From the NCBI GenBank assembly GCA_900544605.1, contig UQVP01000008.1:1-34013 (forward strand): a DNA stretch of 34,013 bases, given 5' to 3'. A model generated the notes under the pieces. It made no database searches and was not told the origin of the DNA. It saw only the letters and a list, made by a program, of their open reading frames with translations. The position numbers and the translations under genes were made by a program. Positions 6,555-15,154 of this stretch are shown one piece after another; positions within the stretch are counted from its first letter, which is position 1; each line of letters opens with the position of its first letter. The stretch comes from an uncultured Mycoplasmatota bacterium. Its GTDB lineage: Bacteria > Bacillota_I > Bacilli_A > RF39 > UBA660.

Positions 6555-8289
6555 AACAAAGTTTATAAATTATAATCGTTGTCCTTACTATTATTTTTTA
6601 GATAATGTAAATCATTCTAAGCTAAATCAAAAAGTTACTTATGAAGAATACTTCGAAGAACAAAATAAATTTAAATACGAGGTTGACAATGAACAATTAA
6701 AATTGTTATTACCTTACTATAAGGAATGTGAAGTACTAGCAACTTCTGTAGCGCAAAAATATTTTACAGGGACATTTACTTGTGCTTATGATACTGCTTT
6801 GCAAGAATGTTTTGAATGTAAAATTAATGGTAATTTGTATAGCTGTTATGTAGATATTTATAATGAAACAGATGATGGAAAAATAAATATTTTTGAAGTA
6901 AAAGCTACTACCTCTGATAAGTTTGAAGATACTAATTTTTTTAGTAAAAAAGATAATATTTATAAACTAAATAAAATTGATGAAAAAGTAAAAAAGAAAT
7001 TGCTAAACAAAAATGATAATTGTGGCAAATATATTTATGATATTGCTATTCAAAGATATATTATTGAACACGATTTAAAAAAGGATGGCTTAAATTATTT
7101 AATTAATGATACTAATTATTATTTGGGTATTTTAAATAGTAATTATGTTTATGATGGTAAAAAAGATGCTAATAATAATCCTATTTATGAAAAAGACTAT
7201 TTTGGAAATGAATTGATTACTTTTATTGATGTTAATGAAATAACTAAACTTTATTTGCCGATAATAGATGAAGAACGTAAGAATTTAGAAAACTTAATCA
7301 AAATAGGGGAAATAAAGGAAGATATAAAAGTAGGAGATTATTGTAATTATAAAAGTGCTAATAAATGTCCTTTTTGTGATAGATGTTTTAGTAAATTACC
7401 AGAAAAAAATTCTGTTTTAACAATTTTAGATTCTCAATTTGGTTTTAAATCTGATGATAAAAAACTATCAGTTTACGATTTAATTAATAACGGAATGTAT
7501 AAAATTACTGATGTTCCTTTAGAATATTTAACACGTAAAAAAAATATAATACAAAGAGAAGTAATTATGAATAAAGTACCATATTTTAATTTAGAAAAAA
7601 TAAAAGATGGTTTATCACTAATTAAATATCCAATCTATCATTTAGATTTTGAAACATTTCCATCACCTTTACCAAGATTTAGAGGTGAAAGATGTTATAC
7701 CCAATCAGTTTTTCAATTTTCACTTCATATAGAAACAAAGAAAGGGTGCTACAAAGAAACAGACCATTATGGATATTTAGCTGATTCTTTAAATGATTGT
7801 AGAGAGGAGCTAGTAAAAAAATTGTGTAGTTTAATTACTACTCCCGGAACAGTATTAGTTTATAATTCTAGCTTTGAAAAAAATAGATTACGTGAATTAG
7901 CAACTATCTTCCCTGAATATAAAGATAAATTAGATTATATAAATAATATGGTTTTTGATTTGTTAGATGTTATTAAAAGTAACAAAAAAATATATATGAA
8001 TTTAGGATATAGTGAAGAAGATAGTAAAATATTTAATTTCTATCATGAAGATTTAAATGGTTCTTTTTCTATAAAAAAAGTATTACCTATATTTAGTGAT
8101 TTAAGTTACAAAAATCTAGAAGTTTCAAATGGGGTTGAGGCTTACTCAACATATTTAACGTTTGATAAATTAAATGATGCTGAAAAAAAAGACGCTTATA
8201 ATAACTTAATAGAATATTGTAAACAAGATACATGGGCAATGGTCGAAATTTTGCACCATTTAAAAGAATTGTCAAGTAATGTAAAATAG
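6541..8289 (+). CDS. DUF2779-family protein: Cas4/RecB-like nuclease fused to DEDD exonuclease-like domain
   Basis: A 582-residue two-part protein. The N-terminal part starts with ITKTKFINYNRCPYYYFL, typical of Cas4/RecB-like PD-(D/E)XK proteins, with Asp105 and Glu119-x-Lys121 (FEVKAT) as the metal-binding core. Cys14 with Cys268, Cys276, Cys279 and Cys282 could hold an Fe-S cluster as in Cas4/AddB. The C-terminal part is a DEDD-type 3'-5' exonuclease fold: HLDFET (Asp369, Glu371), FDLLDV (Asp473) and YCKQDT (Asp563). This architecture fits DUF2779 as I know it, common in Mollicutes and relatives, with no proven role that I know of. It probably acts on DNA or RNA ends. It overlaps the preceding gene by 14 bases. 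Confidence 0.8.
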   Translation: MAITKTKFINYNRCPYYYFLDNVNHSKLNQKVTYEEYFEEQNKFKYEVDNEQLKLLLPYYKECEVLATSVAQKYFTGTFTCAYDTALQECFECKINGNLYSCYVDIYNETDDGKINIFEVKATTSDKFEDTNFFSKKDNIYKLNKIDEKVKKKLLNKNDNCGKYIYDIAIQRYIIEHDLKKDGLNYLINDTNYYLGILNSNYVYDGKKDANNNPIYEKDYFGNELITFIDVNEITKLYLPIIDEERKNLENLIKIGEIKEDIKVGDYCNYKSANKCPFCDRCFSKLPEKNSVLTILDSQFGFKSDDKKLSVYDLINNGMYKITDVPLEYLTRKKNIIQREVIMNKVPYFNLEKIKDGLSLIKYPIYHLDFETFPSPLPRFRGERCYTQSVFQFSLHIETKKGCYKETDHYGYLADSLNDCREELVKKLCSLITTPGTVLVYNSSFEKNRLRELATIFPEYKDKLDYINNMVFDLLDVIKSNKKIYMNLGYSEEDSKIFNFYHEDLNGSFSIKKVLPIFSDLSYKNLEVSNGVEAYSTYLTFDKLNDAEKKDAYNNLIEYCKQDTWAMVEILHHLKELSSNVK

Positions 8290-8354
8290 AGGCGATTTTA
8301 TTGAACTTCTTAAAAATATATTATATGATAAATATAGAGTAGGAGCGTGATAAA

Positions 8355-8555
8355 ATGATATATCCATCTATTGATAAATTATTAACTAAAGTTGGTTCTA
8401 AATATCTTCTAGTAAATTTAATTTCTAAAAGAGTAAAAGAAATGCAAGAAACTGAACATTATCAAATGAAAGAAAATGAATATCATTCAAAAAAAGATAT
8501 TGGTAAAGCTTTAGAAGAAGTGAATAATGATTTAATTCATATAAAAGAGAATTAA
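8355..8555 (+). CDS. rpoZ: RNA polymerase omega subunit
   Basis: A 66-residue protein matching the family along its length: MIYPSIDKLLTKVGSKYLLV, SKRVKEMQ, and KKDIGKALEEV. Omega binds the beta' subunit and helps assemble RNA polymerase. The ribosome site AGGAGCGTGAT sits just before the ATG. It follows the DUF2779 gene after 65 bases with no terminator visible, so may be read from the upstream transcript. In Bacillus rpoZ lies next to gmk and priA, which are absent here. Confidence 0.93.
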   Translation: MIYPSIDKLLTKVGSKYLLVNLISKRVKEMQETEHYQMKENEYHSKKDIGKALEEVNNDLIHIKEN

Positions 8556-8569
8556 ATCATTTTTTCTTG

Positions 8570-8598
8570 TTGTCACAAAAACAAATGTTTGCTATAAT
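8570..8598 (+). promoter_or_regulatory. promoter of recX
   Basis: TTGTCA (8570-8575) and TATAAT (8593-8598) are separated by exactly 17 bases. GGTGAT (8605-8610) begins where transcription is expected to start, so the leader is about 9 bases. Confidence 0.85.
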
Positions 8599-8613
8599 TA
8601 ATGTGGTGATATG

Positions 8614-9384
8614 ATGAAAATAAAAGAAATCAAAAAAAATAAAAATGGTAAGTATAAAATTATTTTAGATAATGATGAAATTATTAATACTTATGATGAT
8701 GTAATTTTGAATAATGGTTTACTTTTTCATAAAGAAATAGATTCAGAACTTTTAAATAAATTGAATGCAGAAACTAATTATTATGAGATATATAATAAGA
8801 CAATAAAATTTATTGAAAAGAAATTAAGAAGTAAAAAAGAAATTATTACATTCTTAAATAAGAATAAAGTAGGTGAAAGTGATAAAGAAAAAATCATTAA
8901 TAAGCTTGAGAGCATCAAACTTATTAATGATGAATTATTTGCTAATGCATATTCACAAGATAGAATAAACTTAAGTTCTGATGGCCCTTATAAAATAATT
9001 AATGATTTAAGAAAAAATGATATTTCAGAGGAAATAATAGAAAAAGTTATAAGTAAGATAGATGAAGATCTTATTTATGAAAAATTAAAGAAATTAATTG
9101 TAAAAAAAATTAATAGTAATCATAATAAATCAAACTATATGCTAAAACAAAAAACTATTATTGATATGACTAATCTTGGTTATGATAAAGAAATGATAAT
9201 AGAAATTATTGATGAAAACAAATGTAGTAATAGTAATATCATTAATAATGAATATAAAAAAATTTATACTAAATTTAGTAAAAAGTATGAAGGAATAGAA
9301 CTTGAACGATTGATTAAAAATAAACTTATTCAAAAGGGTTTTTCTAGTGAAGAAATTGAAAATATAGAGGTACAAAAAAAGTGA
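8614..9384 (+). CDS. recX: RecX regulatory protein
   Basis: RecX binds and modulates RecA filaments. This 256-residue all-helical Lys/Asn-rich protein has the tandem three-helix repeats of the family: AIKFIEKKLRSKKEIITFL-like first repeat, INKLESIKLINDELFANAYSQDR, then GPYKIINDLRKNDISEEII and later copies of the same pattern. The ATG at 8614 gives a three-base gap to GGTGAT; the ATG at 8611 is too close. It ends in a TGA inside a bidirectional terminator shared with prsA. Confidence 0.88.
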   Translation: MKIKEIKKNKNGKYKIILDNDEIINTYDDVILNNGLLFHKEIDSELLNKLNAETNYYEIYNKTIKFIEKKLRSKKEIITFLNKNKVGESDKEKIINKLESIKLINDELFANAYSQDRINLSSDGPYKIINDLRKNDISEEIIEKVISKIDEDLIYEKLKKLIVKKINSNHNKSNYMLKQKTIIDMTNLGYDKEMIIEIIDENKCSNSNIINNEYKKIYTKFSKKYEGIELERLIKNKLIQKGFSSEEIENIEVQKK

Positions 9385-9405
9385 TTTAAATATCACTTTT
9401 TATTT
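9374..9405. terminator. bidirectional terminator of recX and prsA
   Basis: AAAAAGTGAT (9376-9385) pairs with ATCACTTTTT (9392-9401). A-run and T-run flanks make it work in both directions. Confidence 0.88.
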
Positions 9406-10374
9406 TTCTAATGATTTAATAGAACTTTTATAAGTAGAGTCAATTGTTGAATCATTAATAGCTAAATTATATTTTTCTCTAATTTTAACCCAAGTTTTTT
9501 GTTCTAAAGAAGAATCATTACTAATTTTTTCACTAACAATTTTATTATATAAAGTATCTTTCATTTCATCTAAACTTTTCTTTTCAGTATGACTAACTTT
9601 ATAAATAATGTGGTAACCATATTGTGTTTTAACTGGTTCAGTAGTATATTTACCATTTTCTAGAGCATAAGCAGCATTCCAGAATTCTGTAACATAACCT
9701 TCTTTAACAACGTTATTAATAACACCACCATTATCTTTAGTAGCATCATCACTAGAGTTTTCTTTAGCTAATGTATCAAAATCAGCACCATTATTTAATT
9801 GTTCAATTAAATTTTTAGCTTTTTCTAATGCTGCATTTTCAGCATTAGTTTTTTCTTCATCAGTAGCATTATCACTTACTTCAGGAGCAATTAAAATGTG
9901 TTTTACTGAAAGTTCATCAGAAATATGATTATCATAATAATCTTTTAATTCATCATCAGTAATATCAGCTTTAATATATTTTTTAGCTATTTCTGATTTT
10001 TTGTAATCAGTAGCAATAACTTTTTTGAATTCATCTTCATTTGCATATCCATTGCTAATTAGTGCAGCTTCAAAGTCAGCACCATTTTGTTTATAACTTA
10101 ATTTATATTGTTTGATTAAAGATGCTGCATATTCTTCAGCTTCCTTACTATCAGTAATTTCTTGGTTAGTAATAAAAGTATCAATCATATTTACTAAAAC
10201 ACTACTACCACCTTGTTTTTTTAATTCATTATATAAATCATTAGCTGTAAAATTTTTACCATCTAAGCTTGCTACAACTTCTTCCCCATTTTCTAGTTTA
10301 GGTATTTTACCACATCCTGTAGTAGCAAGAACACCTAGACTTATTAAACCTATTAATAATTTTTTCTTTTTCAT
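9400..10374 (-). CDS. prsA: PrsA-type lipoprotein foldase (parvulin peptidyl-prolyl isomerase)
   Basis: A 324-residue extracytoplasmic foldase that helps secreted proteins fold outside the membrane. A lipoprotein signal is visible: MKKKKLLIGLISLGVLATTGC with the lipid-modified Cys21. An N-terminal helical chaperone region follows, then a parvulin domain beginning SVKHILIAPEV and including GGVINNVVKEGYVTEFW and TQYGYHIIYKV, then a C-terminal helical part. The ribosome site AGAAAGGATGG precedes the ATG. It is convergent with recX. Confidence 0.93.
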   Translation of the reverse strand: MKKKKLLIGLISLGVLATTGCGKIPKLENGEEVVASLDGKNFTANDLYNELKKQGGSSVLVNMIDTFITNQEITDSKEAEEYAASLIKQYKLSYKQNGADFEAALISNGYANEDEFKKVIATDYKKSEIAKKYIKADITDDELKDYYDNHISDELSVKHILIAPEVSDNATDEEKTNAENAALEKAKNLIEQLNNGADFDTLAKENSSDDATKDNGGVINNVVKEGYVTEFWNAAYALENGKYTTEPVKTQYGYHIIYKVSHTEKKSLDEMKDTLYNKIVSEKISNDSSLEQKTWVKIREKYNLAINDSTIDSTYKSSIKSLEK

Positions 10375-10402
10375 GTTTCCATCCTTTCTAAGTTCATGTA
10401 CT

Positions 10403-10432
10403 ATTATATCAAAAAAATTATAAAAATTACAA
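10403..10432 (-). promoter_or_regulatory. promoter of prsA
   Basis: On the minus strand TTGTAA (10432-10427) and TATAAT (10408-10403) are separated by 18 bases. Confidence 0.7.
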
Positions 10433-10512
10433 TAATTTTATGTTTAAACATTCACATATATTCAAAAATACCATAAAATACTGTGAAAAGATAAAAAAGG
10501 AGGATGATTTAT

Positions 10513-10599
10513 ATGTGTTGCAATAATGGTATATCTGGTGCTGCAATTGTTTTAGTATTATTTATTCTTTTAATAATTATACTTGGAGCTTATATCTAG
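10513..10599 (+). CDS. tiny YjcZ-like membrane protein (28 aa)
   Basis: The peptide reads MCCNNGISGAAIVLVLFILL then a short hydrophobic end (IIILGAYI). The shape, a Cys/Gly-containing head and one membrane helix of the form FALIVVLFILLIIVGA(A/S)(F/Y)I, is that of the YjcZ/tiny-TM family of Bacillus, several of which are spore-associated. AAAAAAGGAGGATG supplies a strong ribosome site. It is paired with a second tiny membrane protein 23 bases downstream. The two cysteines after Met are unusual. Function not known; a sporulation role is inference from the family. Confidence 0.75.
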   Translation: MCCNNGISGAAIVLVLFILLIIILGAYI

Positions 10600-10622
10600 G
10601 AAAATAGATAGGAGGTTATAAA

Positions 10623-10754
10623 ATGGCTTGCCAAAATAATTGTGAAAGTAACACTCCTAAATGTGGTTCTAAAAAAGGCACAAGCATTAATTATATTATA
10701 ATTATAGTTTTATATATTTTATTAGCGATCATTTTAGGAGCTGTAATTTATTAA
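10623..10754 (+). CDS. second tiny Cys-containing membrane protein (43 aa)
   Basis: Begins MACQNNCESNTPKCGSKKGT (three cysteines in a hydrophilic head), then a single membrane helix with the same LLAIILGAVI ending as the preceding peptide. AGGAGG lies seven bases before the ATG. The shared C-terminal helix pattern suggests the two peptides are distant duplicates. The terminator immediately after confirms a small two-gene unit. Confidence 0.75.
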   Translation: MACQNNCESNTPKCGSKKGTSINYIIIIVLYILLAIILGAVIY

Positions 10755-10780
10755 AAGAGGGATTGGACCTCTTTTTCTTT
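10753..10780 (+). terminator. terminator of the tiny-protein operon
   Basis: AAAGAGG (10754-10760) pairs with CCTCTTT (10768-10774), followed by a T-rich tail. The -10 of the next gene starts at 10794. Confidence 0.8.
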
Positions 10781-10790
10781 TTATAAAATG

Positions 10791-10811
10791 TGTTATAATT
10801 TAAGTGGTGGT
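10791..10811 (+). promoter_or_regulatory. extended -10 promoter and ribosome site of the yfhO-like gene
   Basis: TGTTATAAT (10791-10799) is an extended -10 and GGTGGT (10806-10811) is the ribosome site. No clear -35 box. The leader is about 10 bases. Confidence 0.6.
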
Positions 10812-10814
10812 AAT

Positions 10815-13220
10815 ATGGAAAAAAGAGATTATAAAAATATTTTTATTTTACTAGGAATTGCTTTAGGAAGCATTTTATTAATTTTTATAAGTGGTAATAT
10901 ATTTGGTTCTAATATGGATTTTATTAACCAACATGCAGTATTACCAGAGTATTTTAGAGAGTATTTTTATACTAATCATAAATTAATTCCAGAAATATTT
11001 TATAATTTAGGAGCAGGGGAAAATGCTTTTAATTTTTCTTATTATGGTTTGTTAAGCCCTGTTATTTTAATATCATATTTATTACCATTTATATCGATGA
11101 GAAACTATATTATGGGTAGCTCTATAATTATGTTATTAATATCTATATTTCTTTTCTATAAATGGATAAGAAATAGTTTTGATAGTAAATATACATGTTT
11201 ATTAACACTAATTTTTATGTTAGCGTCTCCTATTTTCTTTCATTTTCATCGTCAACTAATGTTTGTTAATTACCTTCCATTTCTTTTATTGACTTTTATT
11301 AATATAGATAAAGATAATAAGTTTATGATAGTAATAAATATATTTTTAATGATTATGACAAGTTATTATTTTAGTGTAGTAGGAATTGTTGGGGTAATTA
11401 TTTATTATCTATACAAAAATTTTAATAATTCTTTTAAAGAAAAAATTAAAATTTTTATACCTGTTTTTATTGCTATTGCTCTATCGGGAATATTATTAAT
11501 TCCAACAATAGATTCAATTTTAGCAAATAGAATGACAACCAACACTAATTTAAATATATTAGAATTATTTATTCCTAATTTTAATTATAGTAGTGTGTTA
11601 TATAGTTCTTATGCATTAGGATTATTTTCAATTGCTATTATAAGTTTGATATGGCTACTTTTAAAGAATGATAAAAAAACTAAGTTTTTAAGCATTTGTT
11701 TATTAACAATAATAACTTTGCCTATATTTAGGTATTTATTTAACGGTGGACTTTATATAAGAAGTAAAGTTTTAATACCATTATTACCGCTATTTATTTT
11801 AGGGTTAGGCTTATTTTTAAAAGATTTATTTGATAATAATGTATCGCTTAAAAAATTATCTATTGGCGTTATTATTGCTTTAATATTTAGTTTATTTAAC
11901 TTTAGTTTAGTATACTTTATAGATTTATCTTTAACACTAGTCTTAATTTTGATTTATTCAAAAACAAAATGTAAAAAAATAATTTATATTCCTTTGATTT
12001 TATTATTTATTACTAGTTTCATTTACACTAATATAAATGAAAATTATCTAACTATAAAAGAATATAATGGCTTAAACAAGAGTAATGAAACAATAGAAAA
12101 AACATTAACTGATAGCGATTTTTATCGCCTTAGTGATTTAACTAACACTCTTTACAATGTAAATTATGGAGATTATTATAAAACTAGTATTTATTCATCA
12201 ACTGTAAATAATAACTATAGTAACTTTTATTATGATATTTTAAATATGAATAATAATAATTATAATAATTTGATAATTAGAAATACTGATAATATTATTT
12301 TTAATCGTTTAATGTCTGTTAAATATGTTTATTCAAATAAAAAATTAGGTAATAGCTATAAAGAAATAGGTCATAACATTTATGAGAATGTTTTAGCGCT
12401 CCCACTTGGATATGCTTCTAGTAATATTTATAGTTTAGAGCAATTTAGTAATTTGGATTATCCTTATAATTTGAAATACTTATTAAATGGAATTGTTGCT
12501 GATAATTCTAATGGTGATACTGAAAATATTGTTGAGAAGATAGAAATTCCTATTCCAAGTTATTTAGGTGACTTTATCAATATTAACAATAACAAAATAA
12601 ATGTAGAAGAAGATTCCTCTTTTACAATTAATTTAGGAAAAAACTTAACTAATAAATTATTAATAATTACAATTGAGGGACTAGAATCTAACAGTTGTAA
12701 ATTAGGGGATATTGGTATTACCATAAATGGTGTTGAGAATACTTTAAATTGTAAAACTTGGCTTTATAACAATAATAATACAACCTTTAATTTTGTAATA
12801 AATGAAAATGATCTTAGATATTTAGATGTTGCTATAAAGAAGGGTGAGTATAATATTTCAGATATTAAAACCTATACAATTGATATGAAGTATCTTGAAA
12901 CAGCTTTTGACCAGATGGGTAATATAACAATTTCTGATAATAAAGTAACTGGTGATATAAATATTACTGATGATGGATATATGACCATCTCTATACCTTA
13001 TGATAAAAACTTTCATATATATGTTGATTCTAAAGAAGTAGAATATGAAAAAGTTAATACTGCTTTTTTAGGATTTAAAATAAATAAAGGTTATCATCAA
13101 ATTGAAGTGGTTTATAAAAATAAAATGATTATGATTGGCAGAATAACTAGTATAGGTGGTTTACTTTCTCTTGTCATATATTTGTTGCTTACTAAGAAAA
13201 AATGTGTTAAAGTGATATAG
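10815..13220 (+). CDS. YfhO-family membrane protein (probable glycosyltransferase, envelope glycan)
   Basis: An 801-residue polytopic protein. The N-terminal half has many membrane segments and the family's diagnostic text: DFINQHAVLPEYFREYFY, NLGAGENAFNFSYYGLLSP, LISYLLPFISM and the HFHRQLMFVNYLPFL loop. A large extracytoplasmic Asn-rich beta-type domain follows (about residues 430-760), then a last helix and a basic tail. Bacillus YfhO is linked to glycosylation of lipoteichoic acid; related proteins decorate envelope polymers. The ATG at 10815 is chosen because the nine-codon longer version would overlap the -10 box. Confidence 0.88.
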   Translation: MEKRDYKNIFILLGIALGSILLIFISGNIFGSNMDFINQHAVLPEYFREYFYTNHKLIPEIFYNLGAGENAFNFSYYGLLSPVILISYLLPFISMRNYIMGSSIIMLLISIFLFYKWIRNSFDSKYTCLLTLIFMLASPIFFHFHRQLMFVNYLPFLLLTFINIDKDNKFMIVINIFLMIMTSYYFSVVGIVGVIIYYLYKNFNNSFKEKIKIFIPVFIAIALSGILLIPTIDSILANRMTTNTNLNILELFIPNFNYSSVLYSSYALGLFSIAIISLIWLLLKNDKKTKFLSICLLTIITLPIFRYLFNGGLYIRSKVLIPLLPLFILGLGLFLKDLFDNNVSLKKLSIGVIIALIFSLFNFSLVYFIDLSLTLVLILIYSKTKCKKIIYIPLILLFITSFIYTNINENYLTIKEYNGLNKSNETIEKTLTDSDFYRLSDLTNTLYNVNYGDYYKTSIYSSTVNNNYSNFYYDILNMNNNNYNNLIIRNTDNIIFNRLMSVKYVYSNKKLGNSYKEIGHNIYENVLALPLGYASSNIYSLEQFSNLDYPYNLKYLLNGIVADNSNGDTENIVEKIEIPIPSYLGDFININNNKINVEEDSSFTINLGKNLTNKLLIITIEGLESNSCKLGDIGITINGVENTLNCKTWLYNNNNTTFNFVINENDLRYLDVAIKKGEYNISDIKTYTIDMKYLETAFDQMGNITISDNKVTGDINITDDGYMTISIPYDKNFHIYVDSKEVEYEKVNTAFLGFKINKGYHQIEVVYKNKMIMIGRITSIGGLLSLVIYLLLTKKKCVKVI

Positions 13221-13230
13221 GTGATTGAGA

Positions 13231-13770
13231 GTGACAGAAGTAGATATAATATATGAAACTTTAATTTGTAATATAAAAAAATATGGTGTTGAGCACGCTG
13301 TTTCAGCTTTACAACATTATATAGTTTCGGGAGATAATTTAGGTTTTACTAATGATGGTAATTCTAGAAAGATGATATCTACATTATCTCCTGCTGAGGT
13401 AATGGCTGAATCATTACGAGGAATTTTAAAATATCAAATAATATCAGAACAAAGAAATTTACCACAATACGGAGTTAATGAACAAGAAGTTTTAAAAGCT
13501 ATTTATGAATATAAAAATGGTCAAAGAATAACAGCTAATCTAAAAAGTGCCGATGTTGAGTATTTAGTTAAAGTTATGTTGGATGATAATATTAATGATT
13601 TAGTAGGAATGTTTGTTGATAATCAAGAATTATTTGAATGCTATTTAACCTTGTATGTTAATTTATTATGTAACTATAAAAATGATATGAATAAGATAGA
13701 TAATAATAATTTTTCTAAAATAAATAATTATTTTACAGAAATAAGTGTAGAAGAGGAAAAAAGAAAATAA
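13231..13770 (+). CDS. hypothetical protein, first gene of an unknown pair
   Basis: I do not recognise this 179-residue protein. It is soluble, mostly helical and acidic: VDIIYETLICNIKKYGVEHA, STLSPAEVMAESLRGILKYQ, and KSADVEYLVKVMLDDNINDL. There is no signal peptide. GTG at 13231 is the likely start, five bases after GGTGAT (13220-13225); an in-frame TTG at 13225 overlaps that site. The stop TAA overlaps the ATG of the next gene by one base, so the two are translationally coupled. It begins 10 bases after yfhO and may be read with it. Confidence 0.65.
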   Translation: MTEVDIIYETLICNIKKYGVEHAVSALQHYIVSGDNLGFTNDGNSRKMISTLSPAEVMAESLRGILKYQIISEQRNLPQYGVNEQEVLKAIYEYKNGQRITANLKSADVEYLVKVMLDDNINDLVGMFVDNQELFECYLTLYVNLLCNYKNDMNKIDNNNFSKINNYFTEISVEEEKRK

Positions 13771-14408
13771 TGAAATTGAATCTTTTTAAAAGTAATACTG
13801 ATTTTAATAAATATTTATTAGTAAGAGATGCTAAAATTAATAGAAAAAATAAATTTGATTTAAAAAGAGCTAAAGCATATGATGAAATTGGGTATATATT
13901 TAAAGATGTAGGTGAAGAGTTAGAAAATTTGTTTGATGATGATTATGCTATTGGTATTCATCGCGTTGGATATTGTGATATTGATGAAGTTTTACCTAAT
14001 ATATTTAGAACGGGACTTATTAATAATGGTGATATGCTTAGTGGAGGATTTCAAGATAATTATATAGATATAAATAAGACGGTTTCAATTATGGATAGTT
14101 TTTTAACTATGAATGCAGAATTAAAATTAGCGCATAATTATAAGGCTTCTGTAGGATGTATTATCATTAAAATTCCATATTCATATATAGGAATGAAAGA
14201 TGGTGAAATAAAACCAATATATTATAAAGATGAACAAGGTATAAAATTATTACCAGAGTATATATATGGTTATGTTCCAACCGATAGAAATGGTAATCTT
14301 GGAGCAATAATACATAATGATTCATATACTGATAGTCATACGTATATAGATAGTGAAGATACCCTTTTATATGAAAGTAAAGCTATTCTTAGAAGTAAAA
14401 GAAAATAA
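13770..14408 (+). CDS. unknown protein, possibly ADP-ribosyltransferase-like
   Basis: A 212-residue soluble protein coupled to the gene before it. The central part reads like a compact ART-type fold: YAIGIHRVGYCDIDEVLPNI then FRTGLINNG (an H-R-x-G strand followed by a 'GL' turn), then CIIIKIPYSYIGM and LLPEYIYGYVPTD. I associate this order with small ADP-ribosyltransferase-like effector families, but no family name is certain and the catalytic Glu cannot be assigned confidently. No export signal. A strong terminator follows. If it is an ART, the 13231 partner could be an immunity or target-binding protein; this is inference only. Confidence 0.5.
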   Translation: MKLNLFKSNTDFNKYLLVRDAKINRKNKFDLKRAKAYDEIGYIFKDVGEELENLFDDDYAIGIHRVGYCDIDEVLPNIFRTGLINNGDMLSGGFQDNYIDINKTVSIMDSFLTMNAELKLAHNYKASVGCIIIKIPYSYIGMKDGEIKPIYYKDEQGIKLLPEYIYGYVPTDRNGNLGAIIHNDSYTDSHTYIDSEDTLLYESKAILRSKRK

Positions 14409-14437
14409 AGATTCTATTCAAAAATAGAATCTTTTTT
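14407..14437 (+). terminator. terminator after the unknown pair
   Basis: GATTCTATT (14410-14418) pairs perfectly with AATAGAATC (14423-14431), extended by AAA/TTT, with a T-run. Confidence 0.9.
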
Positions 14438-14459
14438 CATACTATTTAGTGGTGGTAAT

Positions 14460-15113
14460 ATGTACTTAATTGCTCATCGTGGACTTGATAATCATAAATA
14501 TAGTGAGAATAGTTTTAAGGCTATTTTAACATCTTTAAATGAAAAATATATAGATGGTGTAGAATTTGATGTAAGAATAACAAAAGATAAAAAAATAGTA
14601 TTGATACATGACGCTATTATTGATTTTATCAGTGATGGCTCCGGGATAGTAAAATATAAAAGTTTTGATGAATTAAATAGTTTTAAATATGGAAAAAGTA
14701 ATGAGCCTCTTTCAACACTAGAACAAGTACTAGATAGTACTAAAAATAATAAGATTATTTTGATTGAATTAAAAGAGTTTGGGAATGATTTTGTATTACT
14801 TGTAGATGAAACAATAAAAATTATTAAAAAATATAATTTGAATATTTATATAAGTAGTTTTAATTATAAATTATTAAATTATATAAAAGAGAAGGATAAA
14901 AATATAAAATGCGGTTTAATAATTGGTTACGGGTTAAATAGTTTATATTTAAAAAATAAATTTGATTTTAATATTGTATCTTATCATTATATTAATAAAA
15001 TTGATAAGAATAAATTAACATTTATTTTTAACGCCTCTAAAAATAATATAAATGACAAAAATTATTTGATAAGTGATAATTGCTTTGAGATAGCTAATTT
15101 GACAAAAAAATAA
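14460..15113 (+). CDS. glycerophosphodiester phosphodiesterase
   Basis: A 217-residue TIM-barrel enzyme that splits glycerophosphodiesters into glycerol-3-phosphate and an alcohol. The catalytic signature is complete: His6-Arg7 (AHRG), Glu16-Asn17, Glu35 and Asp37 (VEFDVR), His50-Asp51, and later LIELKE. No signal peptide, so it is cytosolic like the short GlpQ/UgpQ-type enzymes. GGTGGT lies three bases before the ATG and a weak TACTAT -10 sits at 14440-14445 right after the preceding terminator. It might recycle lipid or teichoic-acid glycerol phosphate, which fits yfhO nearby. Confidence 0.9.
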   Translation: MYLIAHRGLDNHKYSENSFKAILTSLNEKYIDGVEFDVRITKDKKIVLIHDAIIDFISDGSGIVKYKSFDELNSFKYGKSNEPLSTLEQVLDSTKNNKIILIELKEFGNDFVLLVDETIKIIKKYNLNIYISSFNYKLLNYIKEKDKNIKCGLIIGYGLNSLYLKNKFDFNIVSYHYINKIDKNKLTFIFNASKNNINDKNYLISDNCFEIANLTKK

Positions 15114-15126
15114 TTTGTGATAGGAT
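15099..15126 (+). promoter_or_regulatory. promoter of the amidoligase gene
   Basis: TTGACA (15099-15104) lies inside the end of the phosphodiesterase gene, with an extended -10 TGATAGGAT (15118-15126) at a 16-base spacing. Confidence 0.6.
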
Positions 15127-15154
15127 ATAAATCATTAATTAAAGGGGAATTTAT

